Shown: positions 14,104 to 22,299 of the stretch, piece by piece
Layout of the letters: the number at the start of each line of letters is the position of its first letter
How positions within the stretch are numbered: position 1 is the stretch's first letter
Assembly (NCBI GenBank): GCA_910587075.1
Contig: CAJUKE010000026.1
Coordinates: 1-41,041 of the forward strand
Length of the DNA stretch: 41,041 nucleotides
Reading direction: 5' to 3'
From: an uncultured Muribaculaceae bacterium
Lineage (GTDB): Bacteria; Bacteroidota; Bacteroidia; Bacteroidales; Muribaculaceae
Translations under genes and position numbers: made by a program
Notes under the pieces: model-generated
What the model was told of the DNA's origin: nothing
Database searches by the model: none
The model's input: only the letters and a program-made list of their open reading frames with translations

Positions 14104-15381
14104 TCAGGGGTTGAGGGTGACGGTGATGAGTTCGAGGCGGGTGGCGCTCTTGCGGGTTACTTCGAGGCGGAGGTTGCCCAGCTCGATGATGTCGCCGGTG
14201 TCGGGGATTTTGCCGGTGGAGGTGAGGATGTAGCCGGCCAGGGTCTGGTACTCGTCGTCCTCGGGGATGTCGAAGTGGTACTTTTCGTTGAGGTACTCGA
14301 TTTCGGTGCGGCCCGAGAACTCCCAGGTGTTTTCGTTGAGGCGGCGCTCGACGAGCGAGGTGGAGTCGTGCTCGTCCTGGATGTCGCCGCAGATTTCCTC
14401 CACGAGGTCTTCGAGGGTCACCATTCCGGCGGTGCCGCCGAACTCGTCGACGATGATGGCTATGGAGCGCTTCTCGGCCAGCAGACGGCGCATCATCTTG
14501 TTGGCCATCAGGGTTTCGGGGGCGAACACCACCTCTTTGAGCTGCTCGCGCCAGTCGACTCCGGGGCGGAACAGCTCGCTGACGTGGATGTAGCCCACAA
14601 CGTTGTCGATGTCGCCGCGGTACACCAGTATCTTCGAGCGGCCCGACTCGGTGAAGAGCTTCGACAGTTCCTCGCGGGTGGTCTCCTCGATGTCGACGGC
14701 CACGATTTCGTTGCGCGGCGTCATGCAGTCGCGCAGGTGTGTCTGCGAGAAGTCGAGGGCGTTGTGGAAGATTTTCACCTCGTTCTCAACGGCGGCTTTC
14801 TTCTCGGCGTTCTCGTCGATGGTCTGTTCGAGGTATTCGTTGAGGTCGGTCATAGTGAGCAGGCCGAGCTTTTCGGAGTCGCTTTTGACTCCGCAGAGGC
14901 GCATAAGCGACTTTGAGAGCCAGGTGGTGAAGAGCGACACCGGGTAGAGTATCATATAAATGAGGGCGGTGAAGGGGGCCACCATCCTCAGCGAAAGGTT
15001 GGGGTTGATGCGGAATATCGTTTTGGGGAGGAACTCGCCGGTGATGAGGATTATGCCGGTGGAGATAAGAGTCTGGAACAGGAGCACCAGCGCCTCGGAG
15101 GCGAAGTGGCTCTCAAGCCACGGCTCGATGAACTTCGCTGCGCCCATACCGTAGACCACGAGGGCTATGTTGTTGCCTACCAGGATAGTCGAGATGAAGA
15201 ACTCCGAGTTGGAGTAGAACATGTTGAGGGCTTTACCCTTGATGCCGCCCTGCTGCACGTCGAGCTCGACGCGCACGCGGTCGCCGGTAACGAACGCGAT
15301 CTCGATGCCGGAGAAGAGCGCCGAGAACGCCAGGGATACAAGGGTTATGACAAGCCATACGGGGTCGAATGTAACGTCCAT
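14104..15381 (-). CDS. CNNM/CorC family membrane protein ('hemolysin' family)
   Basis: 425 residues. The N-terminal DUF21 (CNNM) membrane domain has hydrophobic segments at about 9-30, 61-85, 97-118 and 133-155 with the SALFSGIEIAF motif. Two CBS domains follow (start MTPRNEIVAVD near 215; second around IAIIVDEFGGTAGMVTLEDL), then a CorC_HlyC domain to the end. CNNM proteins are divalent cation (Mg, Co) transporters or regulators of them; the 'hemolysin' name is historical. It is the last gene of a leftward unit with lptC (12-nt gap), an outer-membrane barrel and coaX. GldE of gliding Flavobacteria is a relative. Confidence 0.92.
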   Translation of the reverse strand: MDVTFDPVWLVITLVSLAFSALFSGIEIAFVTGDRVRVELDVQQGGIKGKALNMFYSNSEFFISTILVGNNIALVVYGMGAAKFIEPWLESHFASEALVLLFQTLISTGIILITGEFLPKTIFRINPNLSLRMVAPFTALIYMILYPVSLFTTWLSKSLMRLCGVKSDSEKLGLLTMTDLNEYLEQTIDENAEKKAAVENEVKIFHNALDFSQTHLRDCMTPRNEIVAVDIEETTREELSKLFTESGRSKILVYRGDIDNVVGYIHVSELFRPGVDWREQLKEVVFAPETLMANKMMRRLLAEKRSIAIIVDEFGGTAGMVTLEDLVEEICGDIQDEHDSTSLVERRLNENTWEFSGRTEIEYLNEKYHFDIPEDDEYQTLAGYILTSTGKIPDTGDIIELGNLRLEVTRKSATRLELITVTLNP

Positions 15382-15393
15382 CGCTTCAGTTGC

Positions 15394-16056
15394 TTATTGC
15401 TTTACGGTTGTTTCGCGGCGGGTCTGCGCGGAGTCGGCGCTCCGCTGCGATGCCTCGCGTGAGTCGGTGCCGGAGCCCCCTTTGCGGAAGGCCGAGGTCG
15501 GGAAGATGCCCGAGGGGCGGTGCACCTTGTAGTCGCGCATATTCTGGTCGGCCTCGAAGCCGAACCCCTCGATAGTGCGGTCGGCCCGTTCGAGATGTAT
15601 GAACGAGTCGGAGTATACGATCTGTTTGTTCTGGTCCCAGAAGAGCTGCTGGGTGAGGAGGCGGTCGCCGTCGACCGAGCGGTAGCGCACGTTGCGGTCG
15701 AAACGCCAGAGCCGTTTCTGGCTGAAGTAGGTCGCGGTGTCGGCGGTAAACGTGCCGTTCTCCTTCATCGCGTTGTCAAACTTCACCATGTACATCCCGT
15801 CGGGGAACACCCAGTGGGGCTCGCGGGCCTCCTCGAACATAAGCCAGAGGGGCGCCGTGATGTGGTAGCGCGTGTAGCCCGAGTCGCTGATGAGGGTCGA
15901 CACGTTCACGGTGCGCATCGTCGGGAAGGTCTCCGGGTCGGCGGATATGGCTATGGTCTCGCGCTTGTCCTCGCGGCAACCTGCCGCCAGCACAAGGGCA
16001 CCCGCGGCCGCGGCCGCGAAGAATAGGTTTCGCATATTGTGTGTCGACGCGCCCAT
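15394..16056 (-). CDS. lptC: LPS export protein LptC (lipoprotein form)
   Basis: 220 residues. LptC is the inner-membrane-tethered bridge protein that takes lipopolysaccharide from LptB2FG and passes it to LptA. A short N-terminus leads to LVLAAGC, a lipobox, in place of the usual single membrane helix; lipid-anchored LptC is normal in Bacteroidetes. The LptC jellyroll is seen in TRYHITAPLWLMFEEAREPH, GMYMVKFDNAMKENGTFTAD and LWRFDRNVRYRSVDGDRLLT (with WDQNKQIVYSDSFIHL). An inner ATG at residue 8 (position 16035) gives a more standard signal peptide and may be the true start. The last 30 residues are Ser/Arg/Thr-rich. It lies 14 nt downstream of the outer-membrane barrel gene. Confidence 0.87.
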   Translation of the reverse strand: MGASTHNMRNLFFAAAAAGALVLAAGCREDKRETIAISADPETFPTMRTVNVSTLISDSGYTRYHITAPLWLMFEEAREPHWVFPDGMYMVKFDNAMKENGTFTADTATYFSQKRLWRFDRNVRYRSVDGDRLLTQQLFWDQNKQIVYSDSFIHLERADRTIEGFGFEADQNMRDYKVHRPSGIFPTSAFRKGGSGTDSREASQRSADSAQTRRETTVKQ

Positions 16057-16070
16057 AGCCCGGCCTCAGC

Positions 16071-17354
16071 TTATCGGATTTTGTTCTGCCAGAACCAGAG
16101 TTCGTTAAAGTTTATGCCGAGGGTCACCACGAAGTAGTTCTCGTCGACGAGCTTGGCGGGGGTGGCGCGGCGGTTGCGCCATTCGAAGGCGAGGTTAACC
16201 ACCGTTTTCTGCGAGGGCGCGGGGAGCCCCACGCCGAGGCTCACGCCCCGCTCCAGCACGTTGTTGCCGGCTATCTTGAGGTAGTCGTGGCAGTAGTATC
16301 CGCCCAGGCGGAACTGCATGCGTTCGAGGTAGTTGCCTCGGGGATTGGTCATCCACTGCGCCCCGGCGCCAACGCGCCAGCGGTTGTCGAAGCCGGTGCC
16401 GTCGGTGCCGAACACCGGCTCGTAGCCGGGCAGGGAGGTGTATTTGGCGTCCTTCCAGTTCTGATACGAGAAATCGACTTCGGCGATGAGGCGGTCGCCC
16501 CATTCCACGTTGACGCCCGCGCCGTAGGTCGCGGCCTTGGTGTAGCGCCCCTTCATGCTCTTGGTGCCGTCGATTTCCTCCTCGGTGGGGGCGGTGTCGG
16601 AGCCGACATCGTACTTGGTGCCGTACGATTGGCCCAGAATATCCTTCTCCGGCTCGTAGATCACGCCGAGGGTCAGGCGGGTGTCGCGGTTGATGTTGAA
16701 GCCGTACTGGATGCCGGCGCGGATGTTCCAGTCGCGGATCTCCATAACGCGCTCAAAGAGCGAGGTGGAGGTCGACGTGCCGTTCTCGGCCAGTACATAG
16801 TTGTCGTTAAGCAGCGTGCCGAACATATAGCTGATGTTCACGCCCAGGGTGAAGCCCTTGAAGGGGCGGGCGCTGAGACCCAGGAAGAGCTCGCTGACGG
16901 TGCCGGATCCCTGGCGCGAGTTCTCGCCGTTCACGATTTCGTTGCCGAAGCTGTAGCCCACCTGCGACCAGGGCACCAGGCCGATGGCGGCGCCGCCGTA
17001 CTTGGTGATGGGGAACTGCATGACGGCGTAGTCGAGGCCGCCGGTGAAGTTCTTGCCGCTCTCCTTCCCCTCCTCGGTGTGGAGCATCTTGCAGTTGGCG
17101 GCGATGTCGAAGAGGAAAGTCAGGGAGTCGATGGTGGCGTACGACGCCGGGTTCATGAAATTGATCTGTCGCCCGGAGCGCATCGCTATGCCTACGCCCC
17201 CCATACCCCGCTGCTGGGTGTTGGCCTGCTGCTCAAGCACTCCGTAGCCGAAGCGCGAGTAGGGGGTAACGGTTGAGTTCTGTGCCAGTGCCGCGGAAGC
17301 CGCGAGCGCCGCGAAGGCTAAGGCTGAAAGCCTACTGATGAGTCTTATCTTCAT
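16071..17354 (-). CDS. Outer-membrane beta-barrel protein, FadL/OmpP1-like
   Basis: 427 residues. Signal peptide MKIRLISRLSALAFAALAAS with expected cleavage after ALAQ. The mature start (STVTPYSRFGYGVLEQQ, QRGMGGVGIAMRSGRQIN, NPASYATIDSLTF) is the pattern of the Bacteroidetes FadL-like barrels, where an N-terminal plug is followed by 14 strands. The remainder alternates strands with loops, such as GFTLGVNISYMFG and WRVGAGAQWMTNP, and ends near an aromatic strand. It sits in the outer membrane; cargo unknown. Its start overlaps the coaX 3' end by 23 nt, and it precedes lptC, so it is probably translated together with both. Confidence 0.85.
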   Translation of the reverse strand: MKIRLISRLSALAFAALAASAALAQNSTVTPYSRFGYGVLEQQANTQQRGMGGVGIAMRSGRQINFMNPASYATIDSLTFLFDIAANCKMLHTEEGKESGKNFTGGLDYAVMQFPITKYGGAAIGLVPWSQVGYSFGNEIVNGENSRQGSGTVSELFLGLSARPFKGFTLGVNISYMFGTLLNDNYVLAENGTSTSTSLFERVMEIRDWNIRAGIQYGFNINRDTRLTLGVIYEPEKDILGQSYGTKYDVGSDTAPTEEEIDGTKSMKGRYTKAATYGAGVNVEWGDRLIAEVDFSYQNWKDAKYTSLPGYEPVFGTDGTGFDNRWRVGAGAQWMTNPRGNYLERMQFRLGGYYCHDYLKIAGNNVLERGVSLGVGLPAPSQKTVVNLAFEWRNRRATPAKLVDENYFVVTLGINFNELWFWQNKIR

Positions 17355-18066
17355 TGTAATGCAGGATACTGAGTAAGCCCTTGGTGACCAGGCAGGAATC
17401 CACCGTCACAGGGAAGTCGAGGAACTGGCTGACGCGCTCGGCCCATCCCCCGGTAAGCACCACGCGGGCCCCTTCGGGTAGCCGCGAGCGGTAGTACGCT
17501 ATTTCGCTGACCACGCCCCGGATGGCCCCGGCGCGCATGGCCGTCACGGTGTCGGTGCCGAACACCGGGGTCTCGCCGTAGCCCCCCACCTCGGGGAGGC
17601 GGGCGGTGAAGCTGCGCAGGGCGCGAAGGCGCATCCCCACCCCGGGGGCTATGTTGCCGCCGAGGTATTCGCCCCGCTCTGACACCACGTCGTAGGTCAC
17701 GGCGGTGCCCATATCGACCACCAGCGACATCTCGCCGGGGAATAGGCTCCAGGCTCCGGCCGCGGCGGCGACGCGGTCCTCCCCGAGGGTCTGGGGCGTG
17801 GCGTAGCCTATGGTGATCGGGAGCGGCATATCGGCGGTGACCTCGCGGGCCTTCACGCCGCGCTCGCCCAGCCAGCGGGCCATTCGGGGCCCGTTGCCGG
17901 TTACGGAGCATACGAGCGCCCCGGCGGGGTGATGGCGTTCCACCACCTCTTCGAGTACTTCGCGGGTGAGCCTGCTCACCGTAATCTTCTCCACGGCCTC
18001 CTGGCCGCTCCACAGCACGATTTTTGCCGAGCTGTTGCCTTGGTCGATAGTAAGGTTGAGTTCCAT
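17332..18066 (-). CDS. coaX: Type III pantothenate kinase
   Basis: 244 residues from the ATG at 18066, which gives MELNLTIDQGNSSAKIVLW; a longer frame to 18117 adds 17 residues lacking conservation. CoaX phosphorylates pantothenate, the first step of coenzyme A synthesis, and belongs to the ASKHA fold. Seen are the phosphate-binding start (TIDQGNSSAK), PITIGYATPQTLGEDRVAAA (pantothenate region) and LVVDMGTAVTYDVVSERGEY with GGNIAPGVGMRLRAL, then a late ARVVLTGGWAERV. The partner gene downstream overlaps by 23 nt. A TAnnTTTG box lies upstream at 18140-18147. Confidence 0.94.
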   Translation of the reverse strand: MELNLTIDQGNSSAKIVLWSGQEAVEKITVSRLTREVLEEVVERHHPAGALVCSVTGNGPRMARWLGERGVKAREVTADMPLPITIGYATPQTLGEDRVAAAAGAWSLFPGEMSLVVDMGTAVTYDVVSERGEYLGGNIAPGVGMRLRALRSFTARLPEVGGYGETPVFGTDTVTAMRAGAIRGVVSEIAYYRSRLPEGARVVLTGGWAERVSQFLDFPVTVDSCLVTKGLLSILHYNEDKTHQ

Positions 18067-18139
18067 TGTCGCGGGTTTCGGACCCTTGGAAACCTGCCGC
18101 GCGGCCATCGGGGACAATGCGATCGGTTTCTATGAACGG

Positions 18140-18147
18140 CAAAATTA
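18140..18147 (-). promoter_or_regulatory. coaX promoter -7 element
   Basis: On the minus strand this reads TAATTTTG, an exact TAnnTTTG, 73 nt upstream of the coaX start. A -33 element is not clear. The 304-nt region 18067-18370 holds this box and, on the other strand, the pfkA box; I saw no further gene in it. Confidence 0.55.
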
Positions 18148-18318
18148 CAAAATCCCATCCATTTACGCCCCCTCCGCCCCCTTAAATTTTCCAAAACCCG
18201 CCGATTACGCCGCCAACGGCGCGTGTCGGAGGGGTGGAACGCCGCCCATTTGTTCCGACCGGCTACTTAAAAAATACAAAAGGGGCGCGGGGGCGCGCCG
18301 CGGGTGAGGTTTTTTTCG

Positions 18319-18326
18319 TAAATTTG
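18319..18326 (+). promoter_or_regulatory. pfkA promoter -7 element
   Basis: TAAATTTG is an exact TAnnTTTG 44 nt upstream of the pfkA start, behind a run of T. No clear -33 match. Divergent from the coaX promoter. Confidence 0.6.
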
Positions 18327-18370
18327 CGGATTAAGAGCTTTGATTTAGAAACCTCAACATACTTTTCGTT

Positions 18371-19351
18371 ATGTCAGAAATAAAGTGCATAGGGATCCTG
18401 ACCTCCGGAGGTGACGCCCCCGGTATGAACGCCGCGATCCGCGCCGTCACCCGCTCGGCGATATTCAGCGGATTCAAAGTAAAGGGTATCTACCGCGGTT
18501 ACAGGGGCCTTATCACCGACGAAATCGTGGAGTTCTCGACCGCCAACGTGTCGAACATCATCCAGCGCGGCGGCACCATCCTCAAAACCGCCCGTTGCAA
18601 GGAGTTCCAGACCCCCGAGGGGCGCCAGCTCGCCTACGACACCCTCCGCTCCCACGGCATCGACGCCCTGGTGGTGATCGGCGGTGACGGCTCGCTCACC
18701 GGCGCGCGCATCTTCGCCAACGAGTTCAACTTCCCGATCATCGGCCTCCCCGGCACCATCGACAACGACCTCTACGGCACCGACCACACTATCGGTTACG
18801 ACACCGCCCTGAACACCATCATGGAGTGTGTCGACAAGATACGCGACACGGCCACTTCCCACGAGCGCCTCTTCTTCGTGGAGGTCATGGGCCGCGACGC
18901 TGGCTTCCTGGCCCTCAACGGCGCGATCGCCGCGGGCGCCGAGGCCGCCATCATCCCGGAAATATCCACCCAGACCGACCAGCTCGCCGAGCTGATCCAG
19001 AACGGTTTCCGCAAGAGCAAGAACTCGTCGATCGTGCTGGTTGCCGAGAGCCCCGTCACCGGGGGTGCCATGGGTATCGCCAAGCGCGTCGAGGAGGAGT
19101 ATCCCGAGTACGACGTGCGCGTATCCATCCTGGGCCACCTCCAGCGCGGCGGATCCCCGACGGCCTGCGACCGCATCCTGGCCTCCCGCATGGGTGCCGC
19201 GGCCATCGACGCCCTCATCGAGGACCAACGCAACGTGATGATCGGCATCAAGAACGACGAGATCGTGTACGTTCCCTTCTCGAAAGCCATCAAGAAGGAC
19301 AAGCCCATCAACCAGGAGCTCCTCAACACCCTCAGAAGGCTCTCCATCTAA
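18371..19351 (+). CDS. pfkA: ATP-dependent 6-phosphofructokinase
   Basis: 326 residues, a standard bacterial PfkA length. It phosphorylates fructose 6-phosphate in glycolysis. Motifs: GILTSGGDAPGMNAAIRAVT (8-27, ATP loop), VVIGGDGSLTGA (101-112), the catalytic PGTIDNDLYGTD (128-139, with D131 as the likely base), VEVMGRDAGFLAL (about 171-183) and the late HLQRGGSPTACDR. GGDGS with Gly rather than Asp in its fourth position points to ATP, not pyrophosphate, as donor. argS follows after 65 nt, with a short AAGAAAG repeat in the gap. Confidence 0.96.
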   Translation: MSEIKCIGILTSGGDAPGMNAAIRAVTRSAIFSGFKVKGIYRGYRGLITDEIVEFSTANVSNIIQRGGTILKTARCKEFQTPEGRQLAYDTLRSHGIDALVVIGGDGSLTGARIFANEFNFPIIGLPGTIDNDLYGTDHTIGYDTALNTIMECVDKIRDTATSHERLFFVEVMGRDAGFLALNGAIAAGAEAAIIPEISTQTDQLAELIQNGFRKSKNSSIVLVAESPVTGGAMGIAKRVEEEYPEYDVRVSILGHLQRGGSPTACDRILASRMGAAAIDALIEDQRNVMIGIKNDEIVYVPFSKAIKKDKPINQELLNTLRRLSI

Positions 19352-19387
19352 TAAGCCGTTTCCACTTTTCTAACAGGTAAAATATCA

Positions 19388-19413
19388 AGAAAGTCCAAGA
19401 AAGACAAAGAAAG
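19388..19413 (+). repeat. Short AAGAAAG repeat upstream of argS
   Basis: Three near-copies of AAGAAAG separated by 2-3 nt (aagaaagtcc, aagaaagac, aaagaaagcc) fill the A-rich leader directly before the argS start codon. An A-rich leader may help initiation in a phylum that lacks Shine-Dalgarno sequences. Confidence 0.6.
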
Positions 19414-19416
19414 CCA

Positions 19417-21207
19417 ATGTCTATCGACCAGATTATCGCCGAAGGCACCGCCAAGGCCGTCAAGGCCCTCTACGGCATCGACGTCGATGCCGCCTCAATA
19501 GTTCCCCAGGCCACCCGCAAGGAGTTCGAGGGGAACCTCACCATCGTAGTGTTCCCCTGGGTGAAGGCCGCCCGCAAGGCCCCCGAGGCCGTGGGTGCGG
19601 AAATCGGAGCGTGGCTCGTTGAGAACGAGCCCGCCGTGGCCCGCTTCAACACCGTCAAGGGGTTCCTCAACATCGTAGTTGAGCCTACCTACTGGAACAA
19701 GGTGCTGGAACACATAGCCGACACCCCCGACTACGGCGTAGAGCCCGTGACCGACGCGTCGCCCCTGGTGATGGTCGAGTACTCCTCGCCCAACACCAAC
19801 AAGCCCCTTCACCTGGGCCACGTCCGCAACAACCTCCTGGGCTACTCGCTGAGCCGCATCCTGGCCGCCTGCGGCAACAAGGTGGTGAAAACCAACATCG
19901 TGAACGACCGCGGCATCCATATTTGCAAGTCGATGCTCGCCTGGCAGAAGTGGGGCGACGGCGCCACTCCCGAATCGACCGGCAAGAAGGGTGACCACCT
20001 CATCGGCGACTTCTATGTGCTCTTCGACAAGCACTACCGCGCCGAGCTCAAGGAGATCGCCGAGCGCGACGGCGTGAGCGCCGAGGAGGCCGAGAAGCGC
20101 TCTGAGCTGATGGCCGAGGCCCGCGATATGCTGCGCCGCTGGGAGGCTGGCGATCCCGAGGTGCGCGCCCTCTGGGAGCGTATGAACTCCTGGGTGTACG
20201 CCGGTTTCGACGAAACCTACAAGCGCCTGGGTGTCGATTTCGACAAAATCTACTACGAGAGCCAGACCTACCTCGAAGGTAAGGAGAAGGTGCTCGAAGG
20301 GCTTGAAAAGGGGCTTATGTACCGCAAGGAGGATGGCTCCGTATGGGCCGACCTCACCGCCGAGGGGCTCGACCACAAGCTGCTGCTCCGCGCCGACGGC
20401 ACCTCGGTGTATATGACCCAGGACATCGGCACCGCCAAGCTCCGTTTCCGCGACTTCCCGATCGACCGCATGATCTACGTCGTCGGCAACGAGCAGAACT
20501 ACCACTTCCAGGTGCTCTCGCTTCTGCTTGACCGCCTCGGCTTCAAGTGGGGCAAGGACCTGGTGCACTTCTCCTACGGCATGGTCGAGCTCCCCGAGGG
20601 GAAGATGAAGAGCCGCGAGGGCACCGTGGTCGACGCCGACGACCTTATGGAGGAGATGGTGTCGGGCGCCCGCGAGGTTTCCCGCGAGATGGACAAGCTC
20701 CAGGGTCTTTCCGAACAGGAGGTGGCCGAGATCGCCGAAACCGTCGGCATGGGCGCGCTGAAGTACTTCCTGCTCAAGGTCGACCCCCGCAAGAATATGC
20801 TCTTCAACCCCAAGGAGTCGATCGACTTCAACGGCAACACCGGGCCCTTCATCCAGTACACCTACGCCCGAATCCGTTCCGTGCTCCGCAAGGCTGCCGA
20901 AAAGGGATTCGCCATCGGCGACTACTCGAAGGTTACCCCCAACGATAAGGAAATCGCCCTGATACAGGCGCTGGCCGACTTCCCCGCCACCGTGCGCGAA
21001 GCCGGACGCTCCTTCTCCCCGGCGCTGATCGCCAACTACGCCTACGACCTGGTGAAGCAGTACAACCAGTTCTACCACGACTACACCATCTTAGGCGAGG
21101 AGGACGAGGCTACCCGCTCGCTGCGCCTGGCGCTCTGCGACCAGACCTCGCGCGTGGTGAAAACCGCGATGGGGCTGCTCGGCATCAACGTGCCCGAAAG
21201 AATGTAA
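19417..21207 (+). CDS. argS: Arginine--tRNA ligase
   Basis: 596 residues, full length for class I ArgRS. Motifs: an N-terminal Add1-type tRNA-binding domain (1-110), the HIGH-type signature SSPNTNKPLHLGHVRNN (residues 123-139, HLGH at 132-135), the catalytic core with NDRGIHICKSMLAWQKWG, a KMSK-type loop GKMKSREGT (about 395-403), and a C-terminal DALR anticodon-binding domain containing YTYARIRSVLRKA. Cytoplasmic. Whether it shares the pfkA transcript or has its own promoter is not clear from the 65-nt gap. An AT-rich hairpin follows the stop. Confidence 0.97.
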   Translation: MSIDQIIAEGTAKAVKALYGIDVDAASIVPQATRKEFEGNLTIVVFPWVKAARKAPEAVGAEIGAWLVENEPAVARFNTVKGFLNIVVEPTYWNKVLEHIADTPDYGVEPVTDASPLVMVEYSSPNTNKPLHLGHVRNNLLGYSLSRILAACGNKVVKTNIVNDRGIHICKSMLAWQKWGDGATPESTGKKGDHLIGDFYVLFDKHYRAELKEIAERDGVSAEEAEKRSELMAEARDMLRRWEAGDPEVRALWERMNSWVYAGFDETYKRLGVDFDKIYYESQTYLEGKEKVLEGLEKGLMYRKEDGSVWADLTAEGLDHKLLLRADGTSVYMTQDIGTAKLRFRDFPIDRMIYVVGNEQNYHFQVLSLLLDRLGFKWGKDLVHFSYGMVELPEGKMKSREGTVVDADDLMEEMVSGAREVSREMDKLQGLSEQEVAEIAETVGMGALKYFLLKVDPRKNMLFNPKESIDFNGNTGPFIQYTYARIRSVLRKAAEKGFAIGDYSKVTPNDKEIALIQALADFPATVREAGRSFSPALIANYAYDLVKQYNQFYHDYTILGEEDEATRSLRLALCDQTSRVVKTAMGLLGINVPERM

Positions 21208-21208
21208 G

Positions 21209-21229
21209 CTGTTTATAAATTTTAAACAG
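21209..21229 (+). terminator. AT-rich hairpin after argS
   Basis: A 7-bp stem CTGTTTA/TAAACAG (21209-21215 and 21223-21229) with a 7-nt loop starts 2 nt after the stop. There is no strong U tract after it, so termination would be weak. The right arm and its flank (TTTAAACAGTTTCT) recur in the hairpin after the spmAB-type gene. Confidence 0.45.
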
Positions 21230-21294
21230 TTTCTAATCGGCCCGGGAACCCTTCCCGCCGCCAATCCGTTAAACAGAAAAAACGTTTATTGAAT

Positions 21295-22014
21295 ATGAGT
21301 TACTATCAGACTGACTATTACGACGGACGGAACCAGCAGTCGCTCGACGCCAAGGTGTCGGCCGTAATGAAATCCGTCTACGTCAAGATGTTCCTGGCCC
21401 TCCTGGTGACCGCCGCCACCGCGTGGCTCGCCGCCGCCTGGGGCACCGAGGCCAATGTGGCCTACTTCATCGCCACTCACTCCTGGGTTTACTGGGGTCT
21501 GGCCATTCTTGAACTGGGCCTGGTGTTCTTCATCACCGCCCGCCTCAACAAGCTCTCCCCGGCGATGTCAACGGGGCTCTTCTACCTGTTCGCCATAGTC
21601 AACGGCCTGACGCTGTCGATTATCTTCCTGGCGTTCAGCTTCGCGAGCATCTTCAAGACCTTCATCATCACCGCCGGCGTGTTCGGTGCGATGAGCGTCT
21701 ACGGCTACTTCACCAACCGCGACCTCACCAAGATCGGCTCTCTGCTCTATATGGCCCTCTTCGGCCTCATCATCCTCTGCGTTGTGAATATGTTCTGGGC
21801 CAATTCGACTCTCGACTGGATCGTGAGCGGCCTCGGCGTGCTGATCTTCATCGGCCTCACCGCCTGGGACACCCAGAAAATCAAGCAGATGACCCAGCAG
21901 TACCCCGCGATGGCCGACGGCCGTCTCGCGACTTGGGGCGCCCTGAGCCTCTACCTCGACTTCATCAACCTCTTCCTCTACCTCCTCCGCTTCTTCGGCT
22001 CCAGCCGCGACTAA
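21295..22014 (+). CDS. Bax inhibitor-1 / YccA family membrane protein
   Basis: 239 residues from the ATG at 21295; the TTG six nucleotides upstream is less likely. After a soluble tail of about 25 residues there are seven hydrophobic segments (first KMFLALLVTAATAWLAAAW; then VYWGLAILELGLVFFITARL, STGLFYLFAIVNGLTLSIIF, TFIITAGVFGAMSVYG, SLLYMALFGLIILCVVN, WIVSGLGVLIFIGLTAWDTQ and a last one near LYLDFINLFLYLLRFFG). The conserved TAWDTQKIKQM and ALSLYLDFINLF are family marks. Members are thought to act as pH-sensitive calcium leak channels or helpers of membrane proteases. Bacterial role here is unknown. Confidence 0.93.
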   Translation: MSYYQTDYYDGRNQQSLDAKVSAVMKSVYVKMFLALLVTAATAWLAAAWGTEANVAYFIATHSWVYWGLAILELGLVFFITARLNKLSPAMSTGLFYLFAIVNGLTLSIIFLAFSFASIFKTFIITAGVFGAMSVYGYFTNRDLTKIGSLLYMALFGLIILCVVNMFWANSTLDWIVSGLGVLIFIGLTAWDTQKIKQMTQQYPAMADGRLATWGALSLYLDFINLFLYLLRFFGSSRD

Positions 22015-22036
22015 CCCGCGGAGGCCGGGTATGACA

Positions 22037-22186
22037 AAGGTCGGAGACCTTTTACAAATTTAACCCCATCATAAGCCGCGTGAGCGGCGGTTGATGGGGT
22101 GTTTTGTGCCTCGGAACCTCCCCCCACCAACTGCCGCTGACGCGGCTTATGATGGGGTTAATCATATGCAAGGTCTCCGACCTTGG
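22037..22186. repeat. 150-bp palindromic repeat element, copy 1 (AAGGTCTCCGACCTT family)
   Basis: The whole stretch is an imperfect inverted repeat. Outer motif AAGGTCGGAGACCTT (22037-22051) is matched by AAGGTCTCCGACCTT (22170-22184). Inside, TTAACCCCATCATAAGCCGC begins a perfect 21-bp match between 22060-22080 and 22141-22161, extended by one-mismatch arms (GAGCGGC against GCCGCTG) and by GGTTGATGGGG against CCCCACCAACT. It lies between two convergent genes and could serve as a two-way terminator. A second copy of the same modules is at 27612-27748. Confidence 0.9.
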
Positions 22187-22242
22187 TAATAAGGAATTTG
22201 TGGTGATGTATTAGCCGGGAGAGTGTAAAGCGGTGAGGTATT

Positions 22243-22299
22243 CCCTTCACTCTTCACCCTTCACTTTCCACCCTTTTCACTCTCTTTACTCTTCACTCC
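22243..22299. repeat. Pyrimidine-rich 7-bp satellite overlapping the licD-type gene end
   Basis: Units such as CCCTTCA, CTCTTCA and CCCTTCA, with CTTTCCA and two longer variants, run on the plus strand through the stop codon of the LicD-type gene. The last 10 or so codons of that gene are read from it. Confidence 0.75.

Noticed and set aside
22037..22186. CRISPR-like repeats
   Set aside because: The units are palindromic, unequal and without regular spacers, and no cas gene is near.
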